A stretch of DNA of 64,000 nt from Bin55 sp028819195. GTDB taxonomy: Bacteria > Pseudomonadota > Gammaproteobacteria > Pseudomonadales > Azotimanducaceae. Where the stretch lies: positions 469,079 through 533,078 of the forward strand of contig JAPPMF010000009.1 in assembly GCA_028819195.1 (NCBI GenBank). Direction: 5' to 3'. This document shows, in pieces, positions 1-9,119 of the stretch (position 1 is its first letter; each line of letters starts with the position of its first letter). The notes beneath the pieces are model-generated. The model searched no databases and was not told the origin of the DNA. It was given only the letters and a program-made list of their open reading frames with translations. A program made the translations under genes and the position numbers.

Positions 1-532
1 CGAATATTGCTTCTTCGGTACGGGGAAGTACTTGTGCCGAGGCGAATACGATGCTACTTACTAGACCCAACCATAATAGCATGTAACTCAAACTGTCGAG
101 AAGTATGTGTTTTTCGTAGTCGATAACTGCTTGACAAAGTAATAAAGTCATGAATAGACCAAGAACCAAGGACCAGTAGTTGAAACCGCCACTTGTGCCA
201 ACAATCAGGATGGCAAAAAGACAAGTAAAAGTTTCGACTAAGGGATAACGCCAGGGAATTTCTGCTTGACAGTTTCGACATTGACCTCGCAGCAAGAGCC
301 AGCTCAGTACTGGAACCAGGTCATACCACGCGATCGCTTGTTTGCATGATTCACAGCGTGAGCGCGGAACCCATAAGTTAAACTGTTTCCGCGAGTTTGT
401 TTCGCGATTGGAGTTATCGTGGTGAGCCCGGTCAGCGATGACGGGTAACCTCGATATGACGACATTAAGAAAACTTCCGACCACTAATCCGGCTAGTCCG
501 GCGATAGTGTAAATAACAGTGTATGACATCAT
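1..532 (-). CDS. pilD: Prepilin peptidase / N-methyltransferase (PilD), 3' part cut by window edge
   Basis: Inner-membrane aspartic protease that cleaves and N-methylates type IV prepilins and type II secretion pseudopilins. Reading the minus strand from ATG at 532 gives 177 codons that run off the window. The N-terminal helix contains GLVVGSFLNVVISRLP, the family signature. Two CxxC pairs follow (CESC and CRNC), the zinc-like cytoplasmic loop of bifunctional PilD enzymes. After that come PWRYPLVE and AVIDYEKHILLD, which carries the first catalytic Asp region. The second catalytic Asp lies outside the window. A second in-frame ATG directly follows the first (529) and could also be used. It neighbours nadC, as the pilin-biogenesis genes do in E. 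coli and Pseudomonas. Confidence 0.93.
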   Translation of the reverse strand, partial: MMSYTVIYTIAGLAGLVVGSFLNVVISRLPVIADRAHHDNSNRETNSRKQFNLWVPRSRCESCKQAIAWYDLVPVLSWLLLRGQCRNCQAEIPWRYPLVETFTCLFAILIVGTSGGFNYWSLVLGLFMTLLLCQAVIDYEKHILLDSLSYMLLWLGLVSSIVFASAQVLPRTEEAIF

Positions 533-633
533 GTCTGGTTATATCGGATAAATGTCGACTGAGTGAACTTGATCATCGCTAACTTAAAATTTTACGTTCA
601 AAGGGAACAGAATCCTACGATCTGATTATTCAA

Positions 634-710
634 GCCGGAATAGCTCAGTTAGGCAGAGCGACTGATTCGTAATCAGTAGGTCCGCAGTTCGAATCTGCGT
701 TCCGGCACCA
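634..710 (+). tRNA. tRNA-Thr (anticodon CGU)
   Basis: The acceptor stem GCCGGAA pairs with TTCCGGC, and CCA is encoded at 708-710. The D arm is GCTC...GAGC. The anticodon stem ACTGA/TCAGT holds a loop TTCGTAA with anticodon CGT, and the T arm has GTTCGAATC. It reads ACG threonine codons and stands alone between pilD and nadC. Confidence 0.95.
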
Positions 711-751
711 TGTTCCTCACAGTTCTATTGAACAACCAAGTCCAAAGGGAA

Positions 752-1606
752 CTACTTCTTCAGTTGTAACGAAAAATCGTGGGCTTTCACGTCTTTTGTG
801 AGAGTGCCCAGAGAAATGTAGTCAACCCCAGTCTCCGCAACCTCGACGATATTCTCTAGATTAATTTGACCAGAAGCTTCGAGCTCGATTTCAATACCGT
901 GGTCTTTGTGGTATTTTCTTACTAAATCGACAGCGTGTTTGGTATCTTCTATGGTAAAGTTGTCTAGCATGATCCGGTCAGGTCTACCCTGTAGCGCATC
1001 ATGTAATTCGCGTAGCGTCTCCACTTCAATTTCCAGAAAGACATCGGGTTCAGCGTTCCTTGCTCGTTGTATTGCACGTCGGATTCCACCCGCTGCATTA
1101 ATGTGATTTTCCTTCAGCAAGAACGCATCCCAGAGACCAAATCGATGATTTTCTCCACCACCGATTTCCACAGCGTATTTTTGTGCGGTGCGCCAACCAG
1201 GAATCGTCTTCCTGGTGTCCAGTACTTTTGCTTTAGTGTGAGCAATTCGAGACACAAACTCCTTTGTTCTCGTGGCTGTACCGGTTAACAACTGCAAAAA
1301 GTTAAGCATGGTTCTTTCGATGCGGAGCAACAAGTAACTTGGTCCAGATAGTTCTAACACGACCTGGTCAGGTTCAATTAAAGCGCCTTCTGGTACGAAC
1401 CAGTTGGTCGTGATTGACGGATCGGTTTGCCGACACGTTTCATTTACCCAGTCTTGGCCACATAAAATTCCATCATGACGAGAAAGAATGATAGCTTCAC
1501 TATGCTGCTGAGAATCTACAATTGAATCATGAATATCACCTTGTCCAAAGTCTTCTTTCAGTGCTACGGCGACTTGGGGGGCAATCAATTCGTTCGGAAC
1601 CCTCAT
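752..1606 (-). CDS. nadC: Nicotinate-nucleotide pyrophosphorylase (quinolinate phosphoribosyltransferase)
   Basis: Converts quinolinate and PRPP to nicotinate mononucleotide, CO2 and PPi in de novo NAD synthesis. The protein is 284 aa, the usual length. Visible signatures are LNFLQLLTGTATRT (residues 101-114), DTRKTIPGWR with quinolinate-binding basic residues (130-139), IGGGENHRFGLWDAFLLKENH (148-168), EIEVET (192-197), the phosphate-binding strand IMLDNF (212-217), and LEASGQI and ISLGTLTK near the C-terminus. The start is ATG, with GGAGG 5 nt upstream. It is divergent from ampD with only 23 bp between the two start codons, so the promoters must lie partly inside the opposite gene. Confidence 0.97.
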   Translation of the reverse strand: MRVPNELIAPQVAVALKEDFGQGDIHDSIVDSQQHSEAIILSRHDGILCGQDWVNETCRQTDPSITTNWFVPEGALIEPDQVVLELSGPSYLLLRIERTMLNFLQLLTGTATRTKEFVSRIAHTKAKVLDTRKTIPGWRTAQKYAVEIGGGENHRFGLWDAFLLKENHINAAGGIRRAIQRARNAEPDVFLEIEVETLRELHDALQGRPDRIMLDNFTIEDTKHAVDLVRKYHKDHGIEIELEASGQINLENIVEVAETGVDYISLGTLTKDVKAHDFSLQLKK

Positions 1607-1629
1607 TTAACCTCCGGTGAACCCTATTA

Positions 1630-2202
1630 ATGAATCGAAAATTTGCGATTGGTGAAAGTCACCGGTTCGACAACGTTCACTTCGTTGAAAGCCCGAATTG
1701 CGACTCGCGGCCCGACGATACTCGAATCACTCTGATCGTGATCCACGCGATCTCACTCCCGCCCGGTGAGTTTGGTAATTACTATGTTCAAGCATTATTT
1801 ACAAACACATTGGATGAAACAACTCATCCCACTTTCGCGGACTTGGTCAATGTCAAAGTATCTAGCCACCTCTATTTGACAAGAAAAGGTCTTCTGACCC
1901 AATTCGTACCGTTCAACAAACGCGCTTGGCATGCAGGTGAATCGCGGTATCGTGGTCGCCGGAATTGCAACGACTATTCGATTGGTATTGAATTAGAAGG
2001 TACCGCAGATGTCCCCTTTACCGACTCGCAGTATTCTAATTTAGTCGATGTTATCTGTAGTCTTAGAGTAAAGTATGACGCGATTCCTCTGAGTGGAATT
2101 GTGGGTCACAATGAGATTTCTCCGGGTCGTAAGTGGGATCCAGGTCCCCAGTTCGACTGGCGTCGATTCATGGGTTTTATGCTTAATAAAAGGTCTAGTT
2201 AA
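1630..2202 (+). CDS. ampD: 1,6-anhydro-N-acetylmuramyl-L-alanine amidase AmpD
   Basis: Cytoplasmic zinc amidase that removes the stem peptide from anhydro-muropeptides during peptidoglycan recycling, and so sets AmpR/beta-lactamase signalling where that system exists. The 190-aa protein is co-linear with E. coli AmpD, including LIVIHAISLPPGEFG, KRAWHAGES, RNCNDYSIGIELEGT and GHNEISPGRKWDPGP. Zinc ligands by alignment are His39, His160 and Asp170; catalytic Glu121 and Lys168 are kept. There is no signal peptide, which fits the cytoplasmic AmpD rather than AmiD. An AmpG-like permease gene lies about 5 kb away in the same window. Confidence 0.96.
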   Translation: MNRKFAIGESHRFDNVHFVESPNCDSRPDDTRITLIVIHAISLPPGEFGNYYVQALFTNTLDETTHPTFADLVNVKVSSHLYLTRKGLLTQFVPFNKRAWHAGESRYRGRRNCNDYSIGIELEGTADVPFTDSQYSNLVDVICSLRVKYDAIPLSGIVGHNEISPGRKWDPGPQFDWRRFMGFMLNKRSS

Positions 2203-2316
2203 TCTGCCGTAGAGGTCTTTGTCGACACAGTTTGAAACAACAACACTGTATATTCGAATATTATCCCAGAAATCCGTGAGTCTATAATCCACTACAACTT
2301 AAACCTGATTACCGGT

Positions 2317-4986
2317 ATGCCCGAGAACACTTTTTTCACGGATGAAAATCCTCAAGAGACACGAGAGTGGCTAGAAGCTTTAGAGGATGTGCTCTACCAT
2401 ACTAATGGTGTTAGGGCGGTGTATCTCCTAAAGCAATTAGCATCGCGGATTGCCTACAACGGTACACCATTACCAAAACTCACAACTCCTTATAGAAATA
2501 CGATACCGGTTGAATCGCAAGAGCCGTTGCCTGGAGATGCATACATCGAACGACAGATTCGCAGTATTACTCGATGGAATGCCCTTGCGATGGTAGTGAG
2601 AGCAAACAGAAAAGATGGCGATCTTGGGGGGCATATTTCTACCTTTGCCTCGGCTGCGGCACTTTATGATGTCGGATTCAATCACTTTTTTCGAGGGCCT
2701 GACGAGAATGGTCTTGGTGATTTGATCTATTATCAGGGGCACAGCGCACCGGGTATTTATGCGCGGTCTTTTATTGAAGGACGAATTGACGAAAGTAGAC
2801 TCGACAAATTTCGGCAAGAGACAAGTGGCGAAGGGTTATCTTCGTATCCGCACCCACGGTTGATGTCTGACTATTGGCAGTTTCCCACCGTGTCGATGGG
2901 TTTAGGTCCAATTCAAGCAATTTATCAAGCGCATGTCATGAAATATCTCGATTCGCGCGGTCTAGTACCGATGGGTGATCGGAAAGTTTGGGCTTTCTTG
3001 GGAGATGGAGAATGCGATGAGCCGGAATCGTTAGGAGCATTGGCGCTCGCCGGAAGGGAACGACTGGACAATCTAATTTTTGTGGTCAATTGCAATTTAC
3101 AGAGGTTGGACGGTCCGGTTCGTGGTAATGGTAAGATCATTCAAGAACTCGAAGGAGAGTTTCGCGGCTCCGGGTGGCATGTCATCAAAGTAATTTGGGG
3201 ACGCTATTGGGATCCTCTCTTTGCTAAGGACAAAACCGGAAAGCTACAACAGCTACTAGATGAAACCGTGGACGGGGTATTCCAAAACTGTAAAGCTAAA
3301 GGTGCTCAGTACACACGTAAAGAGTTTTTTGGTAAGTACCTAGAGACTAAGCAGTTAGTCGCCGATATGAGCGACGCTGAGATTGAGCGATTAAATCGTG
3401 GTGGTCACGATCCATTCAAAATCTATGCTGCCTATCACAGTGCGATTCAACAGCAGGGAAAACCTACCGTGATTCTCGCCCATACCGTGAAGGGATATGG
3501 CATGGGCGATGCAGGTGAATCGGAAAATAAAACTCATCAAGTCAAGAAACTCAATAATGATGAATTGAAACATTTTCGTGATCGTTTTAATATTCCAATC
3601 AGTGATTCTGAATTGGAAAACGTCCCGTATTACCGTCCCCCTGAGGATGGGCCGGAACTAGAGTATATTCGTGCTCGACGGCGCGAATTGGGCGGTATGA
3701 TCCCGACTCGCGTGGTTTCTGACGAACGGTTTAAGACGCCTGATTTGAGTACTTTTAAAGCTCAGATTGAAGGTACCGGGAAGCGCCAGATTTCGACGAC
3801 GATGGCGTTTGTGCGAATTCTTGCGACGTTACTGCGCGATAAAGAATTTGGTGAACGAATCGTTCCGATTATTCCGGATGAAGCTCGTACATTCGGCATG
3901 GAAGGTATGTTTCGTCAATTAGGGATTTATTCGTCAGAAGGGCAACTGTATGAACCGGTAGATTCTGAAGAGTTAGCGGCTTACCGAGAATGTGAAACTG
4001 GACAGGTATTGGAAGAAGGCATTACCGAAGCTGGATCTATGTCAGCTTGGATTGCCGCAGCCACTTCCTACAGTACCCAGTGTTACACATTAATGCCTTT
4101 TTACATCTTTTATTCGATGTTTGGTTTTCAAAGGGTGGGAGACTTAGCTTGGCTTGCCGGCGATGTCCAAGCACGGGGCTTCTTGTTAGGTGCAACTGCT
4201 GGTAGAACGACATTGAATGGAGAAGGATTACAACATCAAGATGGCCATAGTCACGTGTTGTCTAGCACAATTCCTTGTTGTGTTTCTTACGATCCTAGTT
4301 TCGCGTACGAACTCGCGGTAATTATTCACGAGGGTTTTCGTCGAATGTTCACCGAATCAGAGAATGTTTTCTATTACATCACACTGATGAACGAAAACTA
4401 CACCCACCCACCCATGCCGGAAGGTGTAGAGGAAGGGATCATTAAGGGAATTTATCTTTATAAGACCTTTGGAGATCAAAATCGGACGACTGGAAAAGTT
4501 GTAAATTTACTTGGAAGTGGAACAATCATGTTGCAAGTGTTACAGGCTGCTGAATACTTAGTTGAGCATTACGATGTAACAGTGCACGTTTATAGTGTAA
4601 CCAGTTTCACTGAATTATCGAGAGAGGGTGCTTCAGTCGAGCGTTGGAATCTCTTGCATCCTACTGAAAAGAAGCGCCTTTCGTACGTTAAAACCGTTTT
4701 GGATAACAACTTCCCTACGATTGCAGCGACGGATTACATGAAGTCACTAGCCGAATCAATTCGCGGATTTTTCGATGCGCCTTATCGGGTGCTAGGTACC
4801 GACGGTTTTGGCAGAAGTGATACCCGCGCCATGTTGCGAAAACACTTTGAGGTCAATGCGGCTTATATCACAGTTGCTGCACTGTATGAACTAGCGCAGG
4901 TAAATGCAGTTAAACAGGAAGAAGTTGCACAAGCGATAGGCAACCTAAACCTTGATCCAGAAAAGATAGACCCACGAGAACTATGA
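2317..4986 (+). CDS. aceE: Pyruvate dehydrogenase E1 component (homodimeric)
   Basis: Thiamine-diphosphate enzyme that decarboxylates pyruvate and acetylates the lipoyl group of E2, linking glycolysis to the TCA cycle. At 889 aa it matches the single-chain AceE type of gammaproteobacteria. Recognisable parts are GGHISTFASAA near residue 105, GLGDLIYYQGHSAPGIYAR, the ThDP/Mg motif beginning GDGECDEPESLGALALAGR near residue 229 and ending in NCNLQRLDGP, then GDAGESENKTHQVKK and GLQHQDGHSHV. It overlaps aceF by 4 nt (ATGA), so the two are translationally coupled. The 12-bp palindrome ATATTCGAATAT lies about 55 bp upstream of the start. Confidence 0.97.
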   Translation: MPENTFFTDENPQETREWLEALEDVLYHTNGVRAVYLLKQLASRIAYNGTPLPKLTTPYRNTIPVESQEPLPGDAYIERQIRSITRWNALAMVVRANRKDGDLGGHISTFASAAALYDVGFNHFFRGPDENGLGDLIYYQGHSAPGIYARSFIEGRIDESRLDKFRQETSGEGLSSYPHPRLMSDYWQFPTVSMGLGPIQAIYQAHVMKYLDSRGLVPMGDRKVWAFLGDGECDEPESLGALALAGRERLDNLIFVVNCNLQRLDGPVRGNGKIIQELEGEFRGSGWHVIKVIWGRYWDPLFAKDKTGKLQQLLDETVDGVFQNCKAKGAQYTRKEFFGKYLETKQLVADMSDAEIERLNRGGHDPFKIYAAYHSAIQQQGKPTVILAHTVKGYGMGDAGESENKTHQVKKLNNDELKHFRDRFNIPISDSELENVPYYRPPEDGPELEYIRARRRELGGMIPTRVVSDERFKTPDLSTFKAQIEGTGKRQISTTMAFVRILATLLRDKEFGERIVPIIPDEARTFGMEGMFRQLGIYSSEGQLYEPVDSEELAAYRECETGQVLEEGITEAGSMSAWIAAATSYSTQCYTLMPFYIFYSMFGFQRVGDLAWLAGDVQARGFLLGATAGRTTLNGEGLQHQDGHSHVLSSTIPCCVSYDPSFAYELAVIIHEGFRRMFTESENVFYYITLMNENYTHPPMPEGVEEGIIKGIYLYKTFGDQNRTTGKVVNLLGSGTIMLQVLQAAEYLVEHYDVTVHVYSVTSFTELSREGASVERWNLLHPTEKKRLSYVKTVLDNNFPTIAATDYMKSLAESIRGFFDAPYRVLGTDGFGRSDTRAMLRKHFEVNAAYITVAALYELAQVNAVKQEEVAQAIGNLNLDPEKIDPREL

Positions 4987-6308
4987 CTTCCACTACTGTT
5001 GAAATCCCAGACTTAGGCGACGTTGAAAGTGTTGAAGTGATTGAACTTTGTATCAGCGAAGGTGTTGCAATTGAACAAGGCGATCCACTCATTGTTCTTG
5101 AATCTGAGAAAGCGTCGATGGAAGTACCCGCGCCGGTATCTGGTGTGATTGAGAAAATATTGGTTCAACTAGAAGCAAAGGTAAGTTCTGGAGATCCGAT
5201 CGCGATTATTCAGCCAGCGGCAACAGATGCATCGGTGGAAGTCGAAAAAGTGGACGCAGAAAGCGTCGAAGCAGAATCACCTGAACCTGTAGAAACACCA
5301 AAAGTTCCGCAGCCTCCTGCCACACCGCAACCTCCCGAGATCTCAGAGTCTCCAGAGAAAGCGATTTCGCCGACTACCACTACGACTACCTCTGAGACAA
5401 GAACGACGAGTTCCAACCTATATGCGGGACCGGCAGTTCGTAAACTAGCGCGCGAACTTGGCGTGGACCTAGGGCAAATCACAGCCACAGGTGATAAGGG
5501 ACGGATTCTCAAAGATGATGTTAAAGCTTACGTTAAGCAGCGTCTTATTCAGTCTGCTTCAACCGGAACTGGCATGGGGGTTGAACTGATTCAGTTGCCG
5601 GATTTCACGAAATTCGGTGAAGTCGAGGTGGTACCTCTCTCGCGTATTCGTAAGCGGGCTGCACAGAATTTACATCGCAGTTGGTTGAGTGTGGCACATG
5701 TCACTCAGCACGACGAAGTCGATGTGACCGAACTTGAAACATTTCGCCAAGAATTGAATCAACGCGCGCCAAAGCAAGACAGGTTAACACCGTTACCGTT
5801 TATCCTTAAAGTTTGTGCGGTTGCGTTGCAGACTTATCCACAGTTCAATTCATCTATTGATCCGAGTTATGACCATCTGATTCAAAAGAAATACTACCAC
5901 TTGGGTGTCGCGGTTGACACAGATGACGGTTTAGTCGTCCCGGTTGTGCGTGATGTTGATCAGAAAGGTATCGTAGTGATCTCTCGCGATGTAAAACGAC
6001 TTGCGTCGCTCGCAGTTGAGAAAAAATTACTCCCTGACGACTTTTCGGGGGCTACCTTTACAGTGTCGAGTCTTGGATTGATTGGTGGGACAGGATTCAC
6101 ACCTATCGTGAACGCGCCAGAAGTGGCGATTCTTGGGGTTGGGCGGTTAACTACACGACCGATGTGGATCAAGGGGGCAGTTTCTCCAAGAAAGATGCTG
6201 CCACTATCGTTGTCATACGATCATCGGGCGATAAATGGAGTGGAAGCTGGTCGTTTTATGCAGTTTTTGCGAGAACGACTAACCGAAATTCGCGAACTCT
6301 TACTTTAG
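4983..6308 (+). CDS. aceF: Pyruvate dehydrogenase E2, dihydrolipoamide acetyltransferase
   Basis: Core of the pyruvate dehydrogenase complex; transfers acetyl from lipoamide to CoA. The 441-aa protein has one N-terminal lipoyl domain (SEKASMEV, lipoylated Lys about residue 43), then a long Pro/Thr/Glu/Val-rich flexible linker (about residues 80-140). The E1/E3-binding domain follows (AGPAVRKLARELGV, about 147-185), then the catalytic domain ending LSLSYDHRAINGVEAGRF. The catalytic HxxxDG reads HRAING, with Asn for Asp, a variant I recall in Azotobacter/Pseudomonas-type E2p. E. coli AceF has three lipoyl domains; this one has only one. lpd (E3) does not follow. Confidence 0.96.
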   Translation: MTSTTVEIPDLGDVESVEVIELCISEGVAIEQGDPLIVLESEKASMEVPAPVSGVIEKILVQLEAKVSSGDPIAIIQPAATDASVEVEKVDAESVEAESPEPVETPKVPQPPATPQPPEISESPEKAISPTTTTTTSETRTTSSNLYAGPAVRKLARELGVDLGQITATGDKGRILKDDVKAYVKQRLIQSASTGTGMGVELIQLPDFTKFGEVEVVPLSRIRKRAAQNLHRSWLSVAHVTQHDEVDVTELETFRQELNQRAPKQDRLTPLPFILKVCAVALQTYPQFNSSIDPSYDHLIQKKYYHLGVAVDTDDGLVVPVVRDVDQKGIVVISRDVKRLASLAVEKKLLPDDFSGATFTVSSLGLIGGTGFTPIVNAPEVAILGVGRLTTRPMWIKGAVSPRKMLPLSLSYDHRAINGVEAGRFMQFLRERLTEIRELLL

Positions 6309-6315
6309 TTGCTCA

Positions 6316-6939
6316 TTAGTTGGGAATAGGGATTGGACCTAGTTCCCGAGGAACGTTATATCCTTTTATAACAGTTGGTCTTTCGGCGATTAACCGATAC
6401 CATCGTTTTAGATTTGGAAACTTAGACCAGTCAACGTTGTGCCATTCCCACCGCGAAATCCAAGGCCAAGTAGCAATATCAGCAATACTATACGACCCAG
6501 CCAAATACTCATGTTCGGAAAGTCGCCGGTCGAGTACACCATACAAACGTAACCCTTCCGTCCAATATCGATTTTCGGCATAGTCCGATATACCCTTATT
6601 GAACTGTAGAAAATGATGAACTTGACCGAGCATCGGACCGACGCCACCCATTTGTAGCATTAACCATTCCAGAGTCATTATGGGATCATCTCCAAGCAAC
6701 GAATTGTGTTTTTTGGCTAAGTAGTAAAGAATAGCACCGGATTCCATAACTGATCGACCAGAGGTACGTTCGACTATAGCTGGGATTTTGTTATTTGGAC
6801 TGATTTTTAAAAACTCAGGGTCAAATTGTTCGTCCTTACCAATGTTGATCGGATGAACTGTATAGTCGATACCCAATTCTTCTAAAGCGATAGAAGCTTT
6901 AATCCCATTTGGTGTAGACCAGGTATATAAATCAATCAT
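6316..6939 (-). CDS. Glutathione S-transferase, YfcG/Ure2p-like (nu class)
   Basis: Two-domain thioredoxin-fold glutathione transferase or disulfide-bond oxidoreductase, probably cytosolic. From MIDLYTWSTPNGIKASIALEE it is 207 aa. The N-terminal STPNG and SPNNKIPAIVE (cis-Pro and glutathione-binding loop) followed by MESGAILYYLAKK are typical of YfcG/YghU-type enzymes. The helical domain carries ADIATWPWISRWEWH and ERPTVIKGYNVPRE. An in-frame ATG 13 codons upstream (6978) exists, but it would overlap the preceding gene and add residues foreign to the family. The ATG at 6939 has GGA 7-9 nt upstream. The gene is convergent with aceF, with 7 bp between the stops. Confidence 0.88.
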   Translation of the reverse strand: MIDLYTWSTPNGIKASIALEELGIDYTVHPINIGKDEQFDPEFLKISPNNKIPAIVERTSGRSVMESGAILYYLAKKHNSLLGDDPIMTLEWLMLQMGGVGPMLGQVHHFLQFNKGISDYAENRYWTEGLRLYGVLDRRLSEHEYLAGSYSIADIATWPWISRWEWHNVDWSKFPNLKRWYRLIAERPTVIKGYNVPRELGPIPIPN

Positions 6940-6956
6940 AGTGTTTCCGTATGGTT

Positions 6957-7490
6957 TTATTCTTTTAGGGGACGCCAAATTTCTTCTGTTTCAGCGATTG
7001 CACGGCTTAGAACGAACAAGTAATCTGATACACGATTCAGGTAGGCACCGATACCGGATTCTCTGAGTTTTTCATCTGCATAACGCCAAAATACGCGCTC
7101 AGCGCGCCGAACCGTCGTACGGGCTAAATGAGTAAATGCCGCTGCTTTACCACCACCGGGTAACACGAACTCTTTTAGTGGTTCAAGTTTCGCATTCAAT
7201 TTTTTAATGCTCTCCGTCACGTGTTGAGTCTCTCTTTGCCAATACGGCTGTATTACTTCTGTGGCTAGGGCAGCGCCGACGTCGAAAAGTCTAGATTGGA
7301 TTCGCTTAAGTTCTTCGGTGAAAGGGGTGTCGATATATTGAACCAGAACACCCAATGCGCTGTTGGTTTCGTCGAGTACCCCAACTAATTCAAGAATATC
7401 ACTACCCTTATCAATAGAGTGTTCGAAAGTTAATCTAGTCGAACCCTCGTCTCCAGTTTTGGTGGTTACACGACTGATGCGATTAGACAT
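6957..7490 (-). CDS. Cob(I)alamin adenosyltransferase, PduO/MMAB type
   Basis: Transfers the 5'-deoxyadenosyl group of ATP to cob(I)alamin to make coenzyme B12. The 177-aa all-helical protein shows the N-terminal ATP loop TKTGDEGSTRL (residues 10-20), then ELVGVLDETNSALG, the signature LPGGGKAAAFTHLARTTVRRAER (usually written GGS rather than GGG), and YLNRVSDYLFVLSR. It is co-directional with the AmpG-like gene upstream (18 bp) and the glutathione transferase downstream. No other B12 gene is in the window, so it may serve salvage of imported corrinoids; that is an inference. Confidence 0.93.
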   Translation of the reverse strand: MSNRISRVTTKTGDEGSTRLTFEHSIDKGSDILELVGVLDETNSALGVLVQYIDTPFTEELKRIQSRLFDVGAALATEVIQPYWQRETQHVTESIKKLNAKLEPLKEFVLPGGGKAAAFTHLARTTVRRAERVFWRYADEKLRESGIGAYLNRVSDYLFVLSRAIAETEEIWRPLKE

Positions 7491-7508
7491 CTTATGTATT
7501 CTGTTCCA

Positions 7509-8900
7509 TTATTCACTACTAACAGTTTGTCTCTTCATGCTCCGATGTAATGGCCATAATAACATCAACGCTGGAATGACCATGAGTGCTGTCAAAACGA
7601 AAAATAGCGACCAGTTGTTCCCTAATCCTTCGACCAAGAAACCACTAAACGCGGCTAGTGTTGTGCGCCCTAGAGTGCCAATCGAAGCTAAAGCAGCGTA
7701 TTGGGTGGCTGAGTGTACGCGCGAGGTATAGTGAGTGATAAAACTAACGAAAGCCATCGTCGCGATTGCTCCAGAGATCCCATCGAGTATCGTAGTCCAA
7801 AGGTAGAGTGTTTCGCTAGGTATACCATGTTTCGCGGCATTCATGGCTATCCATGCAAACATGAGGTTAGTTGCTGCCATACCGATACCTGAAACTATAA
7901 GAGTCGGTAGGATTTTGAATCTAACAATGAACAAACCTGCAACGATAGAACCTCCCACCGTGATTGCGGTCCCCACCCATTTCGAGAGTATTCCGATTTG
8001 TTGACTTGTAAATCCGACTTCTTTGTAGAAGACAAGTGACATTCGTCCGAGAAAAGCTTCACCAAGTTTGAATGAAAACACGAACAACAGAATGAATAAA
8101 GCAAGTACGAACCCATTTCGTTTGAAAAATTCAAGCAACGCACCGAAATGGGTTCGATCAAGGAGATCTATGAATCGTTTAATCGGTGGTCGCGGCGCTC
8201 GCGCGGGTTCCTGTATACCGAAAGTGACGATCAACGCGAGTAATAAAAATAGCGCGGCGAGACCACCATAGGTCATGTTCCAGCCTAATTGATCTACCCA
8301 AAAGAGTGCAAATCCCGCAGGGACACCAAATCCCACCCACCAACCAGCAACCTCCATCGAAGCTGCGACGCCGATTAGACGAGTTTCACTAGGTTTGATA
8401 ATGTTGATTCGGTACGCTGGTGTGACAATATCAAGCGTTGCTGACGCCCAAGCAATCACCAGCAAGTAGAAAGCAAATAACGTCAGTACGGGAACGGGAT
8501 CAGAATCTGGTTTGAAGACGACGAAGAAGCTCACGCAAAAAGTGGCCGCACACATGATTAGTAAACAGAGTAGTAACCACGATTTCCAGTGTCCAATACG
8601 ATTCAAGACTGGGATACGGACATGATCAACGATCGGCGCCCAAAGCCAATTGATAGCGTATCCAGTACCTAGCAAGCTGAAGAGTCCAATCGTACTTTTC
8701 GCAACATCTAAGTCTTTCAACCAAACGACTTGACACGAAGACCATACCGCCCAAGGATAACCAGAACAAAATCCTAACAGGAAAATCCAAAGCATTCGGA
8801 CATCCCAGATAAGAGGAAGTAACTCCCAAATGGTTTGAGGTTCCTGCTTAGGATTTTGGGGTTCCACTGTCTCTGGATTGTGATTTGTGTCGTTATTCAC
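7509..8900 (-). CDS. ampG: AmpG-like muropeptide permease (MFS)
   Basis: Major-facilitator inner-membrane protein, 463 aa with about 12 hydrophobic segments. The N-terminal pattern LLGFCSGYPWAVWSSCQVVWLKDLDVAKSTIGLFSLLG, then LWAPIVDHVRIPVLNRIGHWKSWLLL, matches AmpG proteins, which import GlcNAc-anhydroMurNAc peptides for recycling. The start is GTG with AGGAAG 6 nt upstream. It is probably the first gene of a three-gene minus-strand unit with pduO-like and GST genes. Some PAT-family acetyl-CoA transporters look similar, so the substrate is inferred; ampD in the same window supports it. Confidence 0.85.
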   Translation of the reverse strand: MNNDTNHNPETVEPQNPKQEPQTIWELLPLIWDVRMLWIFLLGFCSGYPWAVWSSCQVVWLKDLDVAKSTIGLFSLLGTGYAINWLWAPIVDHVRIPVLNRIGHWKSWLLLCLLIMCAATFCVSFFVVFKPDSDPVPVLTLFAFYLLVIAWASATLDIVTPAYRINIIKPSETRLIGVAASMEVAGWWVGFGVPAGFALFWVDQLGWNMTYGGLAALFLLLALIVTFGIQEPARAPRPPIKRFIDLLDRTHFGALLEFFKRNGFVLALFILLFVFSFKLGEAFLGRMSLVFYKEVGFTSQQIGILSKWVGTAITVGGSIVAGLFIVRFKILPTLIVSGIGMAATNLMFAWIAMNAAKHGIPSETLYLWTTILDGISGAIATMAFVSFITHYTSRVHSATQYAALASIGTLGRTTLAAFSGFLVEGLGNNWSLFFVLTALMVIPALMLLWPLHRSMKRQTVSSE

Positions 8901-9022
8901 TCAAGTCTTCCTTTAAGTATCGGTATCTTCCGCCTAGATTTAAGTTCTGATACGTCGATTCTAGGGGCAATTTTTGTCGAATTTAAGCAACAATTCAATT
9001 ATTTTTATTTTTTTCGTCGATT

Positions 9023-9057
9023 TTGACTTGAAAATTTTAACTTCATCCTTACATATT
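9023..9057 (+). promoter_or_regulatory. Promoter region of groESL
   Basis: TTGAAA (9028-9033) and CATATT (9052-9057) form a sigma70-like pair with 18-bp spacing just ahead of the CIRCE element. The same bases read CTTGAAA followed 13 bp later by CCTTACAT, reminiscent of a sigma32 promoter. Which sigma factor is used cannot be told from sequence. Confidence 0.45.
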
Positions 9058-9064
9058 AGTGGAA

Positions 9065-9091
9065 TTAGCACTGTCAACCCGAGAGTGCTAA
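9065..9091 (+). promoter_or_regulatory. CIRCE operator (HrcA binding site)
   Basis: Inverted repeat TTAGCACTG - 9 nt - GAGTGCTAA. The consensus is TTAGCACTC-N9-GAGTGCTAA, so only one base differs. It begins about 8 bp after the predicted -10, where bound HrcA would block transcription. This predicts an hrcA gene elsewhere in the genome and heat-inducible groESL. Confidence 0.95.
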
Positions 9092-9119
9092 AATTATTCA
9101 TTTAATTTTGGAGACATTC

